Source of the DNA: Mercurialis annua
Lineage: Eukaryota; Streptophyta; Magnoliopsida; Malpighiales; Euphorbiaceae
NCBI RefSeq assembly: GCF_937616625.2
Contig: NC_065570.1
Span: 5,652,001 to 5,716,000, forward strand
Reading direction: 5' to 3'
Length of the DNA stretch: 64,000 nt
The notes under the pieces are model-generated. The model was not told where the DNA came from. It worked only from the letters and a program-made list of their open reading frames with translations, and did no database searches. Made by a program: the position numbers and the translations under genes. How positions within the stretch are numbered: the first letter of the stretch is position 1; the number at the start of each line of letters is the position of its first letter. Positions 12,501 through 24,767 of this stretch are shown here, piece by piece.

Positions 12501-13401
12501 AATCTATGATCATCCTCGCAACAATATCCAATCAACTTGACCAGATTAGGATGCCTAAGCTGCCCCAAAAAGTTGACTTCCGTCTGCAATAATATTCATA
12601 AAGTGAGAAGAAAACGAGCAATCCAATAGTTCAAAATTTACGGAAATGGCTAAAAATGACAAGGGACAACATACAAGCCATTCGCGGTGGCCCTGAAGAC
12701 CCTCCTTGTTCAAAACCTTGACAGCAACAGGAAGAGATTTAAGACCAACCCTAACATTCTCATCAATGTAGCCTTTGTACACAGTCCCAAACCCACCCTC
12801 TCCCAGAATATAATCAGAACGAAAGCTCTTAGTTATTGTCTCGAGCTCATACAAAGTGAAGGCAATAACATGAGTATAAAGAAGAGAATTCTTCCTAGAA
12901 TCCTCAAAGTTCCTTGGAGTAGAAGTAGGATCACTCAGATCTGATATAGACCTGTTATGCTTCTTATCAATACCATTTTTAACTGAAGAAGATGATGATA
13001 ACATGTGGTGAAGCTGCTGTTGAACTGCTCATAACAAAAACAAGAAACCCTTAAATCCAAATTAAATCCACAAACTCACTACACAAAAAGAATCTAAAAA
13101 AAGACTTGAAATTTACCACATGTGAGTCAGTTTTTTAAAATCCAAATCAAACCCAGAATTCAATTCTACACTTTCAAAAAGAATAATGCACAAAAACCCA
13201 ACAACATAAATCACACCAGAAACTAAATTCAAAACCTTTTACAAAACCCAACACACAATTTTTTTCAAAAAAGCTAATTTAGCAACAGAAATACAGAAAA
13301 AAAACACAGATCTGAGCAAGAAAAACAAAAGGGTAGGTTCAAAAAAAACCTTGAGCATTGGAGACAACAGCAGATTCCTCTCTAGTTCCACAATTGCCCA
13401 T
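9590..13401 (-). CDS. PBL8: Receptor-like cytoplasmic kinase, PBL8 type (RLCK VII)
   Basis: Six minus-strand exons: 13401-13350, 13027-12675, 12583-12448, 10897-10761, 10676-10553 and 10074-9590; all introns are GT-AG and phases agree, giving 428 aa (the Arabidopsis protein is about 410). The N-terminus MGNCG offers Gly2 for myristoylation and Cys4 for palmitoylation, implying plasma-membrane attachment. Kinase landmarks: P-loop [11 protein letters not shown] (93-103), Lys121 in VAVK, catalytic YRD with Asp216, DFG at 234-236, and APE in AAPEYV. The C-terminus [18 protein letters not shown] is diagnostic of the At5g01020/PBL8 lineage. This subfamily phosphorylates targets downstream of surface receptors, notably in immunity; the role of PBL8 itself is poorly known. 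Intron 3 is 1.55 kb and contains a degenerate MITE. Confidence 0.95.
10981..11220. mobile_element. Degenerate Stowaway-like MITE in PBL8 intron 3
   Basis: The left end CCCTCCCTCCAAAATTGATAG and the right end CTATCAATTTGGAAAGGAG are imperfect inverted repeats about 235 bp apart, of the CTCCCTCC type. The match is weaker than in the two clear Stowaway copies of the window, and the flanking TA was not confirmed. Confidence 0.4.
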
Positions 13402-14582
13402 GATTATACTGATGATTCAGTTGAAACAGTTGGTGTTGGTTGGTCTGAAAGTGACTGAATGTAGTTGTAATAGCAGTAGAAACTGATGCAAAAATCAAAA
13501 GTACAGGCAGTTGCTCAGCTAGAACTAGTGGTAGTGATGGTGTAATACTACTAGTGTAGCAGACTCTCATTCTTTAGGGGTTCTAGCTCCTTTTTTTTTC
13601 TCTTACTTAAAATATTTTTTTCTTTTTTTAAATGGCACACACACAGACACAGACACAGACACAGTGTGGCTGTATTGTGTCTTTTAATAGTAAAAATTAA
13701 ATATTATCCTTTAATATTAGTCAAGCCATGAATTGCATCAGAGACACATACTGATAAAGAACAGAAAAAGAAAAAGATTTATGATTTAAAGAGTATTTAA
13801 TGTGTAATACAGTAATCAAATTCCGATAAAGTAAAGAAAAAGTTTCTATCTTTTTCTTTGTTCTTTTTTCTTGATTTAACTTTATTTTTTTGGTATAAAA
13901 TTTGATGATATTTTAAAGTCTTTTTTTTTAATTCATACTAATTTTTATTTGAACCGTATAATTTTGGGGCGGGAGATAAATTCCAGTCCCAAATCTTATA
14001 TCTGCATACATGCATGCGAAACCAGAATCCAACTTTATAAAAGTTGAATTTTCGCATTCGGCTATTTAAAAAAAAACAAAAAAAAGAGTAACACAAACAG
14101 TTTAAGTAGAGTTTCAGAAAATGCAACTATCACTTGTAAGAGTGGTTCATACAAAAAAGAATCATCTTTATTGTAGTAATGTTGTATTACTAATTCTTAA
14201 AAATAATCGACAAGGGGAGTCGGCCGATCCTTTTCGACTAAATCCGCCTTTCCATACATAAATATAGTTTGAACTCGTAATTATATTCAAACTAGAAAAC
14301 GCCTTATCAAATTCAATTTAAATGCAATTTGAAGTTTTTTTTTCTTGATTGAATTAGCAGGGAGTGGGGGTACGAAAATGGTAAAAGAAAATGTAATTGG
14401 GTGTTGAAAAGGTGGGTAGGACCAGTTTTGATGAGTAGATATATCAAAAAAATCTCTTCTTTTCATGCGCCTGTTGTTCTGTTTCCTTTCTCTTGTTTCT
14501 AGTTTTCAATTTACAGTGGCAGTTGGTAGTTATTTCTACTTCTTTGGTCTCATTCATTGGCTTTTTCTCTTCAAATGGTTCT
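13402..14582. other. PBL8 upstream region and intergenic DNA
   Basis: Just upstream of the PBL8 start (13402 to about 13600) is the likely 5' untranslated region and promoter. A short (CACAGA)n-type microsatellite occupies about 13634-13664. Beyond that, no feature is supported. Confidence 0.5.
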
Positions 14583-15240
14583 ATTTTTTTATTTTTTTCT
14601 TCCAAACGATAGAATTGATTATAAAAATTCAAATTATAAAACGTGAAAGTCATATAACAAAGAACCTATATATAATTTTTTAAAGATTAAAATAAAAATA
14701 ATAGACAACAATAAAGATACAACTAAAAAATAATCGAAAAAAACAAAAAAATTCTAGACATAAATCCTTAAACTTTAACACAACGATTCCGTTGAGAGAG
14801 TGTTTCGATATTTTCCTTTTCTGATCTTCCATTCAATACACTTGATCCTTTGAAACCTACTATTTCCGATCATCGATCTTCATCTTCATTTAAATTTTAA
14901 AAAGATAGACCCATACCGTTTTAATTTCTTAAATCTACAAGACTTTTAAAATTAAAGCTCAAACAAACACTAAAATTTATTGTAAGATCTAAGAAATCTA
15001 AGCAAAGAAGGTAATCAACAAGACCCAAATTAAAAACTATACTTTAAACTAAGATTTATTGAATTAAAACAATTACACTAGATCTATAATAATTAGTATT
15101 ATGGGCGGAGAGATGATGATTTTGTAGTTAACCTGAAAAATCATCTCCTCCTACCGTCTAAAAGATAAAGAAGAAGAGACTTTTTTTAGAGAGAAATGAG
15201 AACAAAAATTGTAGAGAGAGAGAGAGAGTTTTTATTTATT
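14583..15240 (-). mobile_element. Poly-A retroposon family, copy 3 (minus strand)
   Basis: Read on the minus strand this resembles the elements at 34511-35512 and 62141-62820 over its whole length: a CT-rich 5' leader (the GA microsatellite near 15215), a hairpin (GGAGGAGATGATTTTT with its partner, about 15107-15152), the phrase CAACGGAATCGTTGTGTTAA, then TATGACTTTCA, and an A-rich 3' end (T-rich on the plus strand at about 14583-14602). The target duplication is obscured by low-complexity T/A sequence. No ORF of note. Confidence 0.6.
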
Positions 15241-15816
15241 TTTATTTTTTATTAATTTCTATATTTGAGAAAAAAAATTATTCATTCAAAGGTCATAATT
15301 ACTAGTGTATATTTTAAAAATATACTATTAACTATCAATTTTTAAGTATTTAACTATTTTTATCCCCGTGCAAACAAAAATATTGTAAAAAAACTTAATT
15401 ATTAAAATAAAGTTTAATTAAATTTTTTAATTTATTTTAATAGCAACTAATTTAAAATTAAAAAAATTATATTTTACAATAACAATATCTTTTAATAATT
15501 TAAATAAAATAAATTATTAAATATCTCAAAAATAATTAACTATATTTTTATTAAGTATAAAATTTATAAAAAAAAAGTTAAAAACTGTAAAAAAAAATCA
15601 ATTACATTAACATGATAAACAAATAAAATAATATTATAAAATAAGTAAATTTAATTACTAAATTTGATTTAATTTTAAAAGATTATCAATATAAAATATT
15701 AAAATGTTCTTAAAAAATATTGCTACAATATTTATTCAGGACAGCCATATGTGTGTAATTCCGATTATACAGGGTTGTCACTCAACGGTTAGCACTATTA
15801 GATAATTATTACTCTC
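15241..15816. other. Extremely AT-rich DNA, nothing recognised
   Basis: No coding or repeat structure could be bounded. Confidence 0.5.
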
Positions 15817-16034
15817 TTCTTTCTACAAAAATAGAATAAAAAGGGATTGGGATACCCTCAAGTTCATTTTGAACTTAAGGGGGTCATGTTCACGATCTAA
15901 ACCGTTCATTGTAAAATGAACGGTGTAGATAAAAAAATACAATTTTAATCAAATTAATCTACACCGTTCGTTTACAATGAACGGTGACTTGAGGGGATCT
16001 CAATCCCTTTTTATTCTATTTTTATAGAAAGAAG
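15817..16034. mobile_element. Foldback MITE of the ACCGTTCATT family, copy 1
   Basis: Inverted arms begin CTTCTTTCTACAAAAATAG at the left and are complemented at the right by CTATTTTTATAGAAAGAAG. They continue through AAAAAGGGATTGGGAT. The inner part contains CACCGTTCATT-like palindromes. No coding sequence. A partial second copy follows directly. Confidence 0.7.
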
Positions 16035-16165
16035 AGGGATTGGGATCCCTTCAAGTTCACTTTGAATTTGAAGGGGTCATGTTCACGATCTACACCGTTC
16101 ATTGTAAAATGAAATGTGTAGATCAAAAAGATACAATTTTAATCAAATTAATCTACATTTTTGTC
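16021..16165. repeat. Partial second copy of the ACCGTTCATT foldback
   Basis: Repeats the left half of the preceding element in the same orientation: GAGGGATTGGGATCCC, GTTCACGATCTACACCGTTC, then AATCAAATTAATCTACA, and then stops. A third, more decayed copy lies at about 30290-30460. Confidence 0.65.
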
Positions 16166-16697
16166 TCATAAAAATAACCATATTTATTAATAATTAATGT
16201 CACTTTCCGTATTTCACATGTGGCACATAATATAACTCGTCAAATAATTATATTTATCAGAAATAGTTTATTTTATGAGGAATACAAATAAAAACTACTA
16301 AGTATTCTAGATGTTAAAAGTAATCTATTAGAAGTAATTTATCCTAATAAGTATTCTAGATGTTTTAAAAAGGTACGCTAATCTAATTATTATATTAACA
16401 GTTTTATTAAAAATAATTTATCTTAATTAGAATGATATATGATTAAATAATAATTAATTATCGAACATTTAGAGTAGTCTGTTATACTTAATACTCTAGA
16501 CAATCATCTTGAATTTGTATTATAAGTAGTTTATTTTAATTAGTACTCTAGTTATAATTATTATTTAATAGTTTTGTAATTAATAAGTATATTTTATAAA
16601 ATAAAATAAATATTTTTATAAATGTGTCTGTTCTTCCTCCATCGTGCTTTTATATATAGTATAAATTTAGAATAAAATTATCAAACTACCCTCATAA
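16166..16697. other. AT-rich intergenic DNA, nothing recognised
   Basis: No ORF, RNA gene or bounded repeat is supported. Confidence 0.45.
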
Positions 16698-17206
16698 TGC
16701 TAATGGTCTGAAAAAATCTCAACTTTTTAGCCCATTTTCGTTTGCACCCTAACATCGTAAAATCGCCGATTTCATCCAAATTCACATCTTTTATTTTCAA
16801 TTGCACCCTTAAGCATAAAAAATTGCACCTTTTAGTTTCAATTGCACTCTCAAACATCAAATTGACCTCTTTTTCAATATTTTATATTTTAATATATATT
16901 CTAAATAGTTCTCAGTGTTATAATTAAATAAAAAAAATATTTATAACATAATAATATATGTTGTATTAAATAAATTGAATTTTAAATTTGTAGGGAAGAA
17001 GAGTCTTATTTTAAATACAACATTAACCGCTATTTAAAATATAAAATATTGATTTGAAATTTTTTTCAAGTAAAAAGGGGTCAATTTAATGTTTGAGGGG
17101 ACAATTAAAAATAAAAGGTGCGGATTTGAGTGTAATCGGTGATTTTAGTACGTTATGTTGCAAACAAAAAGGGGAAAAGCTGGAGGGTTTTTTAAACTAT
17201 TAGCCT
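16698..17206. mobile_element. Foldback MITE, long inverted arms (family shared with 28875)
   Basis: The left arm (from about 16698: GCTAATGGTCTGAAAAAATC) and the right arm (ending at about 17206) are inverted repeats of well over 100 bp. They include TTTGCACCCTAACATCGTAAA at the left, matched by the complement of TTTAGTACGTTATGTTGCAAA at the right. The same arms occur at 28875-29247. Target duplication was not resolved. The small ORF inside (from 16742) is not a gene. Confidence 0.65.
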
Positions 17207-18080
17207 AATTTTATTACATGTGCATTAAATATAGTAGATTTATAATGCTTCACTCTTAAAAAAAAATTAAGGGCAATATAAAAATATTTGAATATATAAC
17301 TCATAACTAATGAATACTTTAATCCTTGAACAACCATTATTTTATATCTTTATGGGACTGATGGATACTTATTAACATAATAATATAATAATTATTTGTA
17401 CTGTTATTGGCACACCGCACATACAAATCGCTCATGTTTGATTTTTTTATTATTTAAATTATAGGTAATAATATTATAACTGGTTTTTTTATTGTTGATC
17501 TTTTTATAAATTTTATACTCGCTAATATTTAAAATTAGTAATTCTAGAATTATTATACTAACTTTAGTAATGTTTTTATTTATTTAAGTTATTTTTATAT
17601 TATTAAAAAAATGTCGATATTATATAAGACAACTTTTTTTAAAAAAATAGACTAATTTGTACTAAATATAAATTAACTTTATTTTAACAAGGCTTAATCG
17701 CTAAAAAAATATCAAACCTATACAAATTTTGTCAGTTATATCCAAAAAAAAATTAAAAATCGGGAAATTTAATCCGTTTTTTAGCATATGTAGAATTTTT
17801 TGTAACCAATTTTTAAATCGAACTATTTTTTTTGTCAACATGCATGCTACATCGCTACCAACTCAGCAAATCGTTGACATGGCAACACTCTTAATTCAAC
17901 CGTATCACATAATAAATCCACCTAAAATCATATCCAATCAATTGAAAGTTAGTTATGTTCATTTTCTGAATTACTGATTTGAGTAAATAATAAAGATTTA
18001 TTTTCTGATTTGAAAATTTCTTTAAAAAGGCTCAAATTAAGATCCATTTTAAGGAAGAAAAATAAAGATAAATAACCTAA
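17207..18080. other. AT-rich intergenic DNA, nothing recognised
   Basis: Only short chance ORFs are present. The part near 17690-17830 resembles 4345-4480 loosely. Confidence 0.45.
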
Positions 18081-18790
18081 TTTGATATGGCTTTATGGAA
18101 GAATCGAATAATGGATTTTGGATAGAGATTGGTTGATGATGATAACAATGTTTCTTCTTCAATTTTCCTCAACGAAAAGGATTGAGAAACATCAATAATT
18201 AAAACTGATGTTGAATTATGTTTATTTTTAGTGGACAAAAAACTCTACACAACTAATATATTCTATATATATAAATATATAGAATAAATTGCTCTATTTG
18301 ATCTACATTTAAAAATTATTTTCTACCATAATATTTTAATTGAGATTAGATCTAATTTAATTGAAATTAAGAGTAGTTTTTTTTATTTTTGGAGATGAAA
18401 TTGTTTTTTGCGGTGCAAACGACTTGGATCTCTGAAACAATTATAGGCAGCATCTTATAACGGATTTCATCAAGTACAGATATGTTTTGCGTTAATATCG
18501 ATGTTGTTGTTAATCTTTAAGAGAACAAATGTATCACAGAAGATGTGATCAGTCGTGCATTCGAAGTTAGACTTCCTTAGAAGGTTCAATAAATCTAAAT
18601 TTTATTATTAGATCTAGTTTTAGTCTATAAATTTGGGTGACCCTTGGTGGTTAGTTTAGCCATAGTCGATGACTGTATTTTTACAGCTCTCATCATCTTT
18701 TCTAGAATAGTTGACTCAGTATGTTGAGAAACCGTTCATGTAATTTTCGTTATTATTAATTGAAATTTTAGCTTTTGTTAAAAAAAAACT
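18081..18790 (+). repeat. Possible retroposon fragment with A-rich tail
   Basis: Base composition is more balanced than its surroundings, and the stretch ends in TTAGCTTTTGTTAAAAAAAAAC, reminiscent of LINE 3' ends. No reverse transcriptase or RNase H residues are readable and no target duplication was found. Confidence 0.3.
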
Positions 18791-18861
18791 AAAACATTTG
18801 GTAGAATTTATTGTAATTAATAATCTATACTTCTTTCATGCTAGTCATTATAAAAAATAAA

Positions 18862-19182
18862 GGTTAATTACTTATAGGATTACTATTTTTATACAAAATT
18901 TCAAAATTAACACGATTTTTAAAATATGTTAATTTTAGACACCACCTTTTATTTTTTTCTTTCAAAAATAACATGCACACATATTTAATTTTTTTTAAAT
19001 AATTAAATCTTCGCTAACTTGGACATCCGATGGGTCTGTCACGTCAGAAAAAACGCCATTAAAAATTACCGATGATACTTTTGAAAAGAAACAAAATGTG
19101 GTGTCTAGAATTGACACATTTTAAAGGTCATGTTATTTTTGAAATTTGGTATAAATGTCATAATTTTATATGTAGTTAACCC
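18862..19182. mobile_element. Foldback MITE, GGTTAATTAC termini
   Basis: The left arm (GGTTAATTACTTATAGGATT) and the right arm (complement GGTTAACTACATATAAAATT) are inverted repeats of about 90 bp. They include TAGACACCACCTTTTA / TAGACACCACATTTTG. It resembles the Mutator-like foldback at 46286-46621 in its GGTTAA ends. No clear target duplication. Confidence 0.65.
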
Positions 19183-19607
19183 AGAAAAATTACATAAATA
19201 ATGAACTCATATTAATATAAATTATTTTAAAAGTAAAAAAATTACAAATAGTTATTTAAATTTAAAATTAATGAAAATGGTACTTTTAAAAATAATTTTT
19301 ATAATTGATAAACAAAAAATACATATTGAATAAATTGTTTATATAACTTGAAAAATAATAAAAATTATGTATTACAATACCTTTTAAAAATAGAAATTAT
19401 AAAAATATTTTTATTCAAGCTGGATAGATATGAGAATCATCCATTAGTAATAATTGAATACAAATTGGGCTGGATTGTTATTACTCAAACTAAACAACAA
19501 ATCAAGAACAGGCCCAAAATTTGACAGAAGCAAAATTGCTACACTTGGTCTTAACTCTTATCCATCTATCACCTCATCCTCTCTCTATCCGCAGTGCTTG
19601 AGCAACA

Positions 19608-20729
19608 ATGGCAGTGGCAATGCCAGTAGCTTGCAGTAACAACAAAACATGGAGTATGTCTTCTCTAATTTCATCACTCCCCTCTGCTTCTCCTTCTTCA
19701 ATAACGGCCACACTCCGATTTCAGTCAACACACTCAAGTGCCCTCAAGCTCTCCGGCCACCAACCACTCCTCCTCCGCTCTTTCACCGGTCTTTCGCCCC
19801 TTAACCCCCTTCTCTCACTTGGGTTCTCAGGTATTTCCTCAAAGTTTCAATCTTTTCCTGTTCTTTAAGTTCTTCTTAAGAATAATTACACAATGCAATG
19901 CCCGGTTTGGTTTAGTGCTCTAAGCCTCAGCTATATGAGCGCCAATCGTTGCGGGTACAAATTCCGACTACGCCTTTTTTAATAATTAGAGTGATTGAGA
20001 CTCGACAACTAGCCATTATAGTCCGAAATTGGCAAGTATGTGGGCCTGTGGGCGGTCCACATCCCGAGATTTTTCCCGGTCTTTGGCTTGGTAGAGTGAG
20101 TCCTCGACCAAAAAATTATACAATGTAATGGTTGTGCCACTAGGCGAGGTTTGCCATGTTGAAATATTTAATGTTAAAAACATAAGCAATAAATAAAGAT
20201 TTTTTAATATTCATTGGCTTGTTGTGAAAATGGCGTGGCAGAACTATTGTGTGGGATGAATACTTTCTTATTGATTATAATTTGTATACTCAATTGATTT
20301 TATATTCAAATAAATTCAGATTGTACTAGTTTTGAGAATGGCTTTACTTCAATCAATAACGGGTCTAGAATTTTCGGCATGAGACATGGAAGGAAAGTTC
20401 CTAAGCTGAATAGGCCACCAGATCAAAGGAAGGCATTGCTTAGAGGGTTAACTACTCAGCTTCTTAAGCATGGAAGGATTAAAACAACTAGAGCTAGAGC
20501 TAGTGCCATGAGGAAATTTGTGGACAAGATGATTACTTTAGCTAAAGATGGCTCTTTGCATAAGAGAAGACAAGCTCTTGGCTTTATCTATGAGAAGCAG
20601 ATTGTTCATGCCTTGTTTGCTGAGGTTCCTGAAAGATATGGTGAAAGAAATGGTGGATATACTAGGATTATTAGAACTTTGCCGAGGAGAGGCGATAATG
20701 CACCAATGGCTTACATTGAGCTTGTTTAG
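19608..20729 (+). CDS. RPL17: Plastid 50S ribosomal protein L17
   Basis: Two exons, 19608-19830 and 20320-20729, spliced G|AT across a GT-AG intron; 210 aa (Arabidopsis At3g54210 is about 211). Residues 1 to about 90 are Ser/Thr-rich and poor in acidic residues, as expected of a chloroplast transit peptide. From residue 95 the sequence [20 protein letters not shown] starts the bacterial-type L17 domain, ending [10 protein letters not shown]17 is a large-subunit protein near the peptide exit tunnel. Bacterial L17 is similar in length to the mature part (116 aa). The start is the ATG that opens the transit peptide; CAACAATGGC is a good plant context. The intron carries a SINE at 19901-20114. 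Confidence 0.95.
19901..20114 (+). mobile_element. tRNA-derived SINE in the RPL17 intron
   Basis: Flanked by a 16-bp target duplication with two differences: ATTACACAATGCAATG (19885-19900) and ATTATACAATGTAATG (20115-20130). The 5' part contains an A-box-like TTGGTTTAGTG and a B-box-like GGGTACAAATTCCGAC, and the 3' end is A-rich (ACCAAAAA). Length (214 bp) and structure fit a plant SINE. It lies in sense orientation well inside the intron, away from the splice sites. Confidence 0.7.
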
Positions 20730-23700
20730 GTACTTCGTTTTCTTTTCTTTTATTGAATTTAATTTGTGAAGAATTTGATATATTCTGAAATGAGTTATAT
20801 CTTTGTAGCTTTATCTATGTTTTGTTTAATGTTTAGCATTTTTTTGAGATGGAGGCAAATGTCTGTATTAGTGTATTTTGATTGTATTGTAATGTGAAAC
20901 ATCATGCTTGGCTTATATGTGTAAGTGTAACTTGAGGCTGATAAATTGTTCTAATTCAAATTTTCATTTTGGGTTTTAGATTTGAGAGAGTAGTATGACA
21001 AACTTGTTTGTTGCTATAGCTGGTAAGCTCGGTTATTGAGTTCTATTATATAAGAAAATCATTCTCCATAGTCTCCATGTATTATATGTTTCCGCATTTC
21101 TGTATGGCATGTTTTCTTTTCTCAAGTGATTTTATATTTTCTTAACACACTCTTTATGACCACAAAAAATCCCTGCTTATTGTGCAAGAGGAGGGATGTG
21201 TGCGTGGAAGTCTACGTTAAATGTTTATGCCGAGAAATTTTCTATTAGAAAACAGATCAATTAACTCTACTATGTCTCTCAAATAGGCTACGAGCAGAAC
21301 TGAATGAAGACAAACGTTGTTGGCATAGACGTGAAAATTAAATTTGCTATAACAGGGTGTTCTTTAGGGTCTTTTTGGCCTTTCTTATGGAGTCATTGCT
21401 GATAAAAGTACCATGTCAGTTGATTAAATACAAATGAAATGACTTTTAGTTAAAGATAGATCTATATTCATTTTCTCAAAAAGAAAACTTGAATTACTAA
21501 AAACTTAAAAACAACTAAATAACAGCTTCACATTACTTTTTGCAATAATCTAAATAGCTGTTTTTCAGAAAATGCAAAAATCAGTTTTTAACCTTAATGC
21601 CTAATTGACTATTGGTCTGCTTGCCATTTTTATTTCAATGACATTCCTAATTTTCGTCTCGTAAGTTCATTTCTAAGGGTAGTTCAGGTTGGATGATTTG
21701 GATGTTTCTTGTCCTTTTTAATTCCGTTCTGATTTCAAGCTTCCTGATTGCTTCTGCTTCGGGAAGTGAAATGCACGTCAACTCCTCTTATGTTCAATAA
21801 TTTGAGGCTCTTCAAGACTTACCAATTGAATTTTTCGTGTTGATCGCTACAATTATCTTTGTTTTTGTAAATGCTTTGAAAAGCTGGCTTTCTCAGTTTC
21901 TCTAGCAAGTTTCTTTCTTATGTTTACTACTATCTACTTTAGTTTCAGTTAGATATCATTGAGCAGCATTCATCTGAAAATGCAGTAAGCATTATGCACA
22001 TACTTGTGTTTGGTATATATTGATAGATTATGTGCTGAGCAAAAACTCCTGTCTGGTGATCCTTTACCAACACCCTTCCTCACGCCCTCTCTCGATCTAT
22101 CTTTAAATCTTATGTATTCATTTTTTGTAACTAAGCTTTTTGGTTCAGCAGAAATTGCTTATGGTGCATTAGTTGGTGATAGTTTTTCATCTAAGATTTT
22201 CTGGAGGCTGTAATATTTGGTATGAGTAGGTGCATTGATTATAACTCTGATTTCTTGTACTAGAAGTAATAAGTAATGCAGGGAAAACTCTACTTGCTTA
22301 CAAGTATCCTATTCCTTAAGATGCTTATCGGTTTTCTGATCTTTTAAAGAATGTTTGTACTTCGTGGCCTCCTTTTCTTCTCTGATTTGGAGTCTGCAAG
22401 ATGGAATTTCTTGATAGAAATCGCAATATCTTTCTTATAGACTAACTAAATCGAGCTTTTTACATCATTTCCTTTTTCCCCTGCTGATGTGCATGAACAA
22501 TGGAGAGAAACATCTGTCCTGTTTTTCTTAGTTACTTGATAAACTTGTGGTTATTGTTTCCCACTATGCTATGAATTTCTGTCTTTGCATTTGTTTATAT
22601 AAGTTTTATACGATATTGTTTTTTAACCTAAATGATTGACAGAACTTCTTGCAGTTTGCAGAATGATTTAGTTCTGAAGACATCCTAAATTGCTACTTTT
22701 TCATGGTGATTGTCTTTCTAAAGGCATGTGCCATTACTTTCTCTAGTTTACATCAGTTGAGTTGGAGTTATGTGCAGGGCTCCAACACCCAAAAATTGCA
22801 ATTAAACAAAGAAAACTCGAAATTTATTTTTGAAGAAGCTATGTTTTAGGTAAATGTACCCCGAAATGGTCAGAATCTTGATGCTATTAAAAACCTTAGA
22901 GAGAAGTGCTGTTAGGAATAGGAACTTAGGATATAGGTTTAAGGTCGTTCTTAACGGAACATAATTTAACAAAAAATGTATGTCGTCTTCTGCTACAGAG
23001 ATCAAGCTTCCCTCAGCATTTGTAGCCTGAAAATATTAACTAAGCTTTCTAATTCGCATTTTACCTATTTCTGATGTGGATTTCTATGGCTATTATGGAT
23101 TTTGTTAGTTCTTATACTCTGTCAGCATCTACGTTGCACAAAAACTTTTGCAGTCCTTTTTTTTAGAGTTTCGTTTTTGTTTCTGAAACTTAAAAGTCTG
23201 AATTTATCACCCATTTTTAGAAAAAAATATTGTTTCGCCGTTTTCCATTTTGGTGCTATATAGTCGGCTCTGACAATTTGTGTCACTGTGTATGTAATGT
23301 ATCGTGTACTCATTTAAAAATAGACGGATTTTTTCAACCCTAGCACGACATGTTTAACTAATTGTGTCAAAAAGTCAAACTCAAACACAGCTCATTTATT
23401 AAACGGGTTAACACGTTTATATAGTTTGGTTAACCCGTTTACACGTACCGCAAGAGGAAACTCGAGCTTCGGTACAAGTAACATCTTTCTTCTACGGACA
23501 AATGACAATCAATAGCTGTTATTCGTTTCTTTCTTAAGCTTCATTTCTTGTAACACGAGATGAACACGCAAATATCTTTTTGCTCAATTAATGCATGCAG
23601 AGTTTTTGTTTTTGTGTTCCGTAGCAGTCTTTTTCAGTCTCATTATGGAGAAATGATCCTGAATATCTTTAGTTTCGGCAACTGTCTACAGCGATTGTTG

Positions 23701-24356
23701 TATTCATATTGAACACGAAACACCCACTCTTTATATACTTGTCTACTTCTACACCTAAAGTGTTTTGTGTGACCATTTTTCAGAAAACTACATGTGATGT
23801 TCTGTGGAGGATATTGAGAGTTGAATGCAGTCTTTTTTTACTTTTGCACATGCAAAATCAGTCGGGACCCTACCAGATTTATTCATTCTCATTCCATTTC
23901 CAAGTCAAAATTTAGATGCTTGCGTGTTGTGTTTCCTCCATCTTCCTTCTTTTTTTACTGCATCTTTGGTTTATTCTGATTCTACTTGTTGTTTTTGTTC
24001 TCTTGAAAATTGCTTTCTTTACTTTCAACTGGTGATTAAAGAACTGAACCAGATCAGTTGGTTCAACCGATTCAACAGTGAATCGGTAGTCAGTCTGGTT
24101 TGGTTCTTCACTAAAAACCAGATTTGTGGTTCAACCGTTAACCAGAAAAAGCATATGATGCTATGAATTTTTGAACCGGTTGAACCAAGAAAACTAGCTG
24201 CTTTTCCTAATTTGGCTATAATTTATTTTCTTTAGATTCCAAAAGCTCAAAGTTTAATAATATTGTTTTTAGCTAAACCCATATTGGTACATGTTTTAAT
24301 ACAACTCATTTTTGCTATCTGAGTCTACGTACATTTTGTTAAATGGTATTTTTTAG
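20730..24356. other. RPL17 downstream region, no protein-coding gene seen
   Basis: The first 250 bp or so are likely the RPL17 3' untranslated region. The remainder to about 24.0 kb is less AT-rich than neighbouring intergenic DNA and looks intron- or UTR-like (T-rich runs, TTGCAG trimers), but no ORF resembles a known protein. At about 24040-24190 there is a GAACCGGTTGAACC-rich repeat typical of decayed MITEs. Confidence 0.4.
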
Positions 24357-24767
24357 AGTAAATTATTATGAAGCCCCTCAAATTTGACATAATTCACACT
24401 TTATTCCTTCCTGTTTAAAAACTAAATTATGTGGCCTCTCAATTTTGCTTCCGTCAATATTTTAGCCCCTCCATCCATTTTTAGTGTTAGTCAACGAAGT
24501 CAAGAGACTTACGGGTAAATTAATTATCAAATCTGAGGGACGGAATCGTTGACAAAAACAAAAGTGAAGGGTGAAATCGTTGAAAAAAAACAAAAGTGGG
24601 GGACCATATAGTTTCGTTGACTTCGTTGACTAACATCCAAAATGGATGGAAGGACTAAATCGTTGATAAAACCAAAAATGAGGGGCTATATAGTTCAATT
24701 ATTAAATAAGAGGGACTAAACTATAAATTATGTCAAATGTGAGGAGTGTCATAGTAATTTGCTCTTT
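24357..24767. mobile_element. MITE with 38-bp inverted ends (GAGTAAATTATTATG family)
   Basis: The left end GAGTAAATTATTATGAAGCC and the complement of the right end GAGCAAATTACTATGACACT form imperfect inverted repeats of about 38 bp, including ATTTGACATAAT. The inner part has GTCAACGAAGTCAA in both orientations. A related copy is at 56203-56723. T-runs at both flanks hide the target duplication. Confidence 0.65.

Noticed and set aside
14444..14683. Lys/Glu-rich and Phe-rich ORFs on opposite strands
   Set aside because: Low-complexity frames spanning the A-rich 3' end of the retroposon.
23825..24166. 113-aa ORF downstream of RPL17
   Set aside because: No similarity to any family I know; the 3' end runs into a GAACCGGTT repeat.
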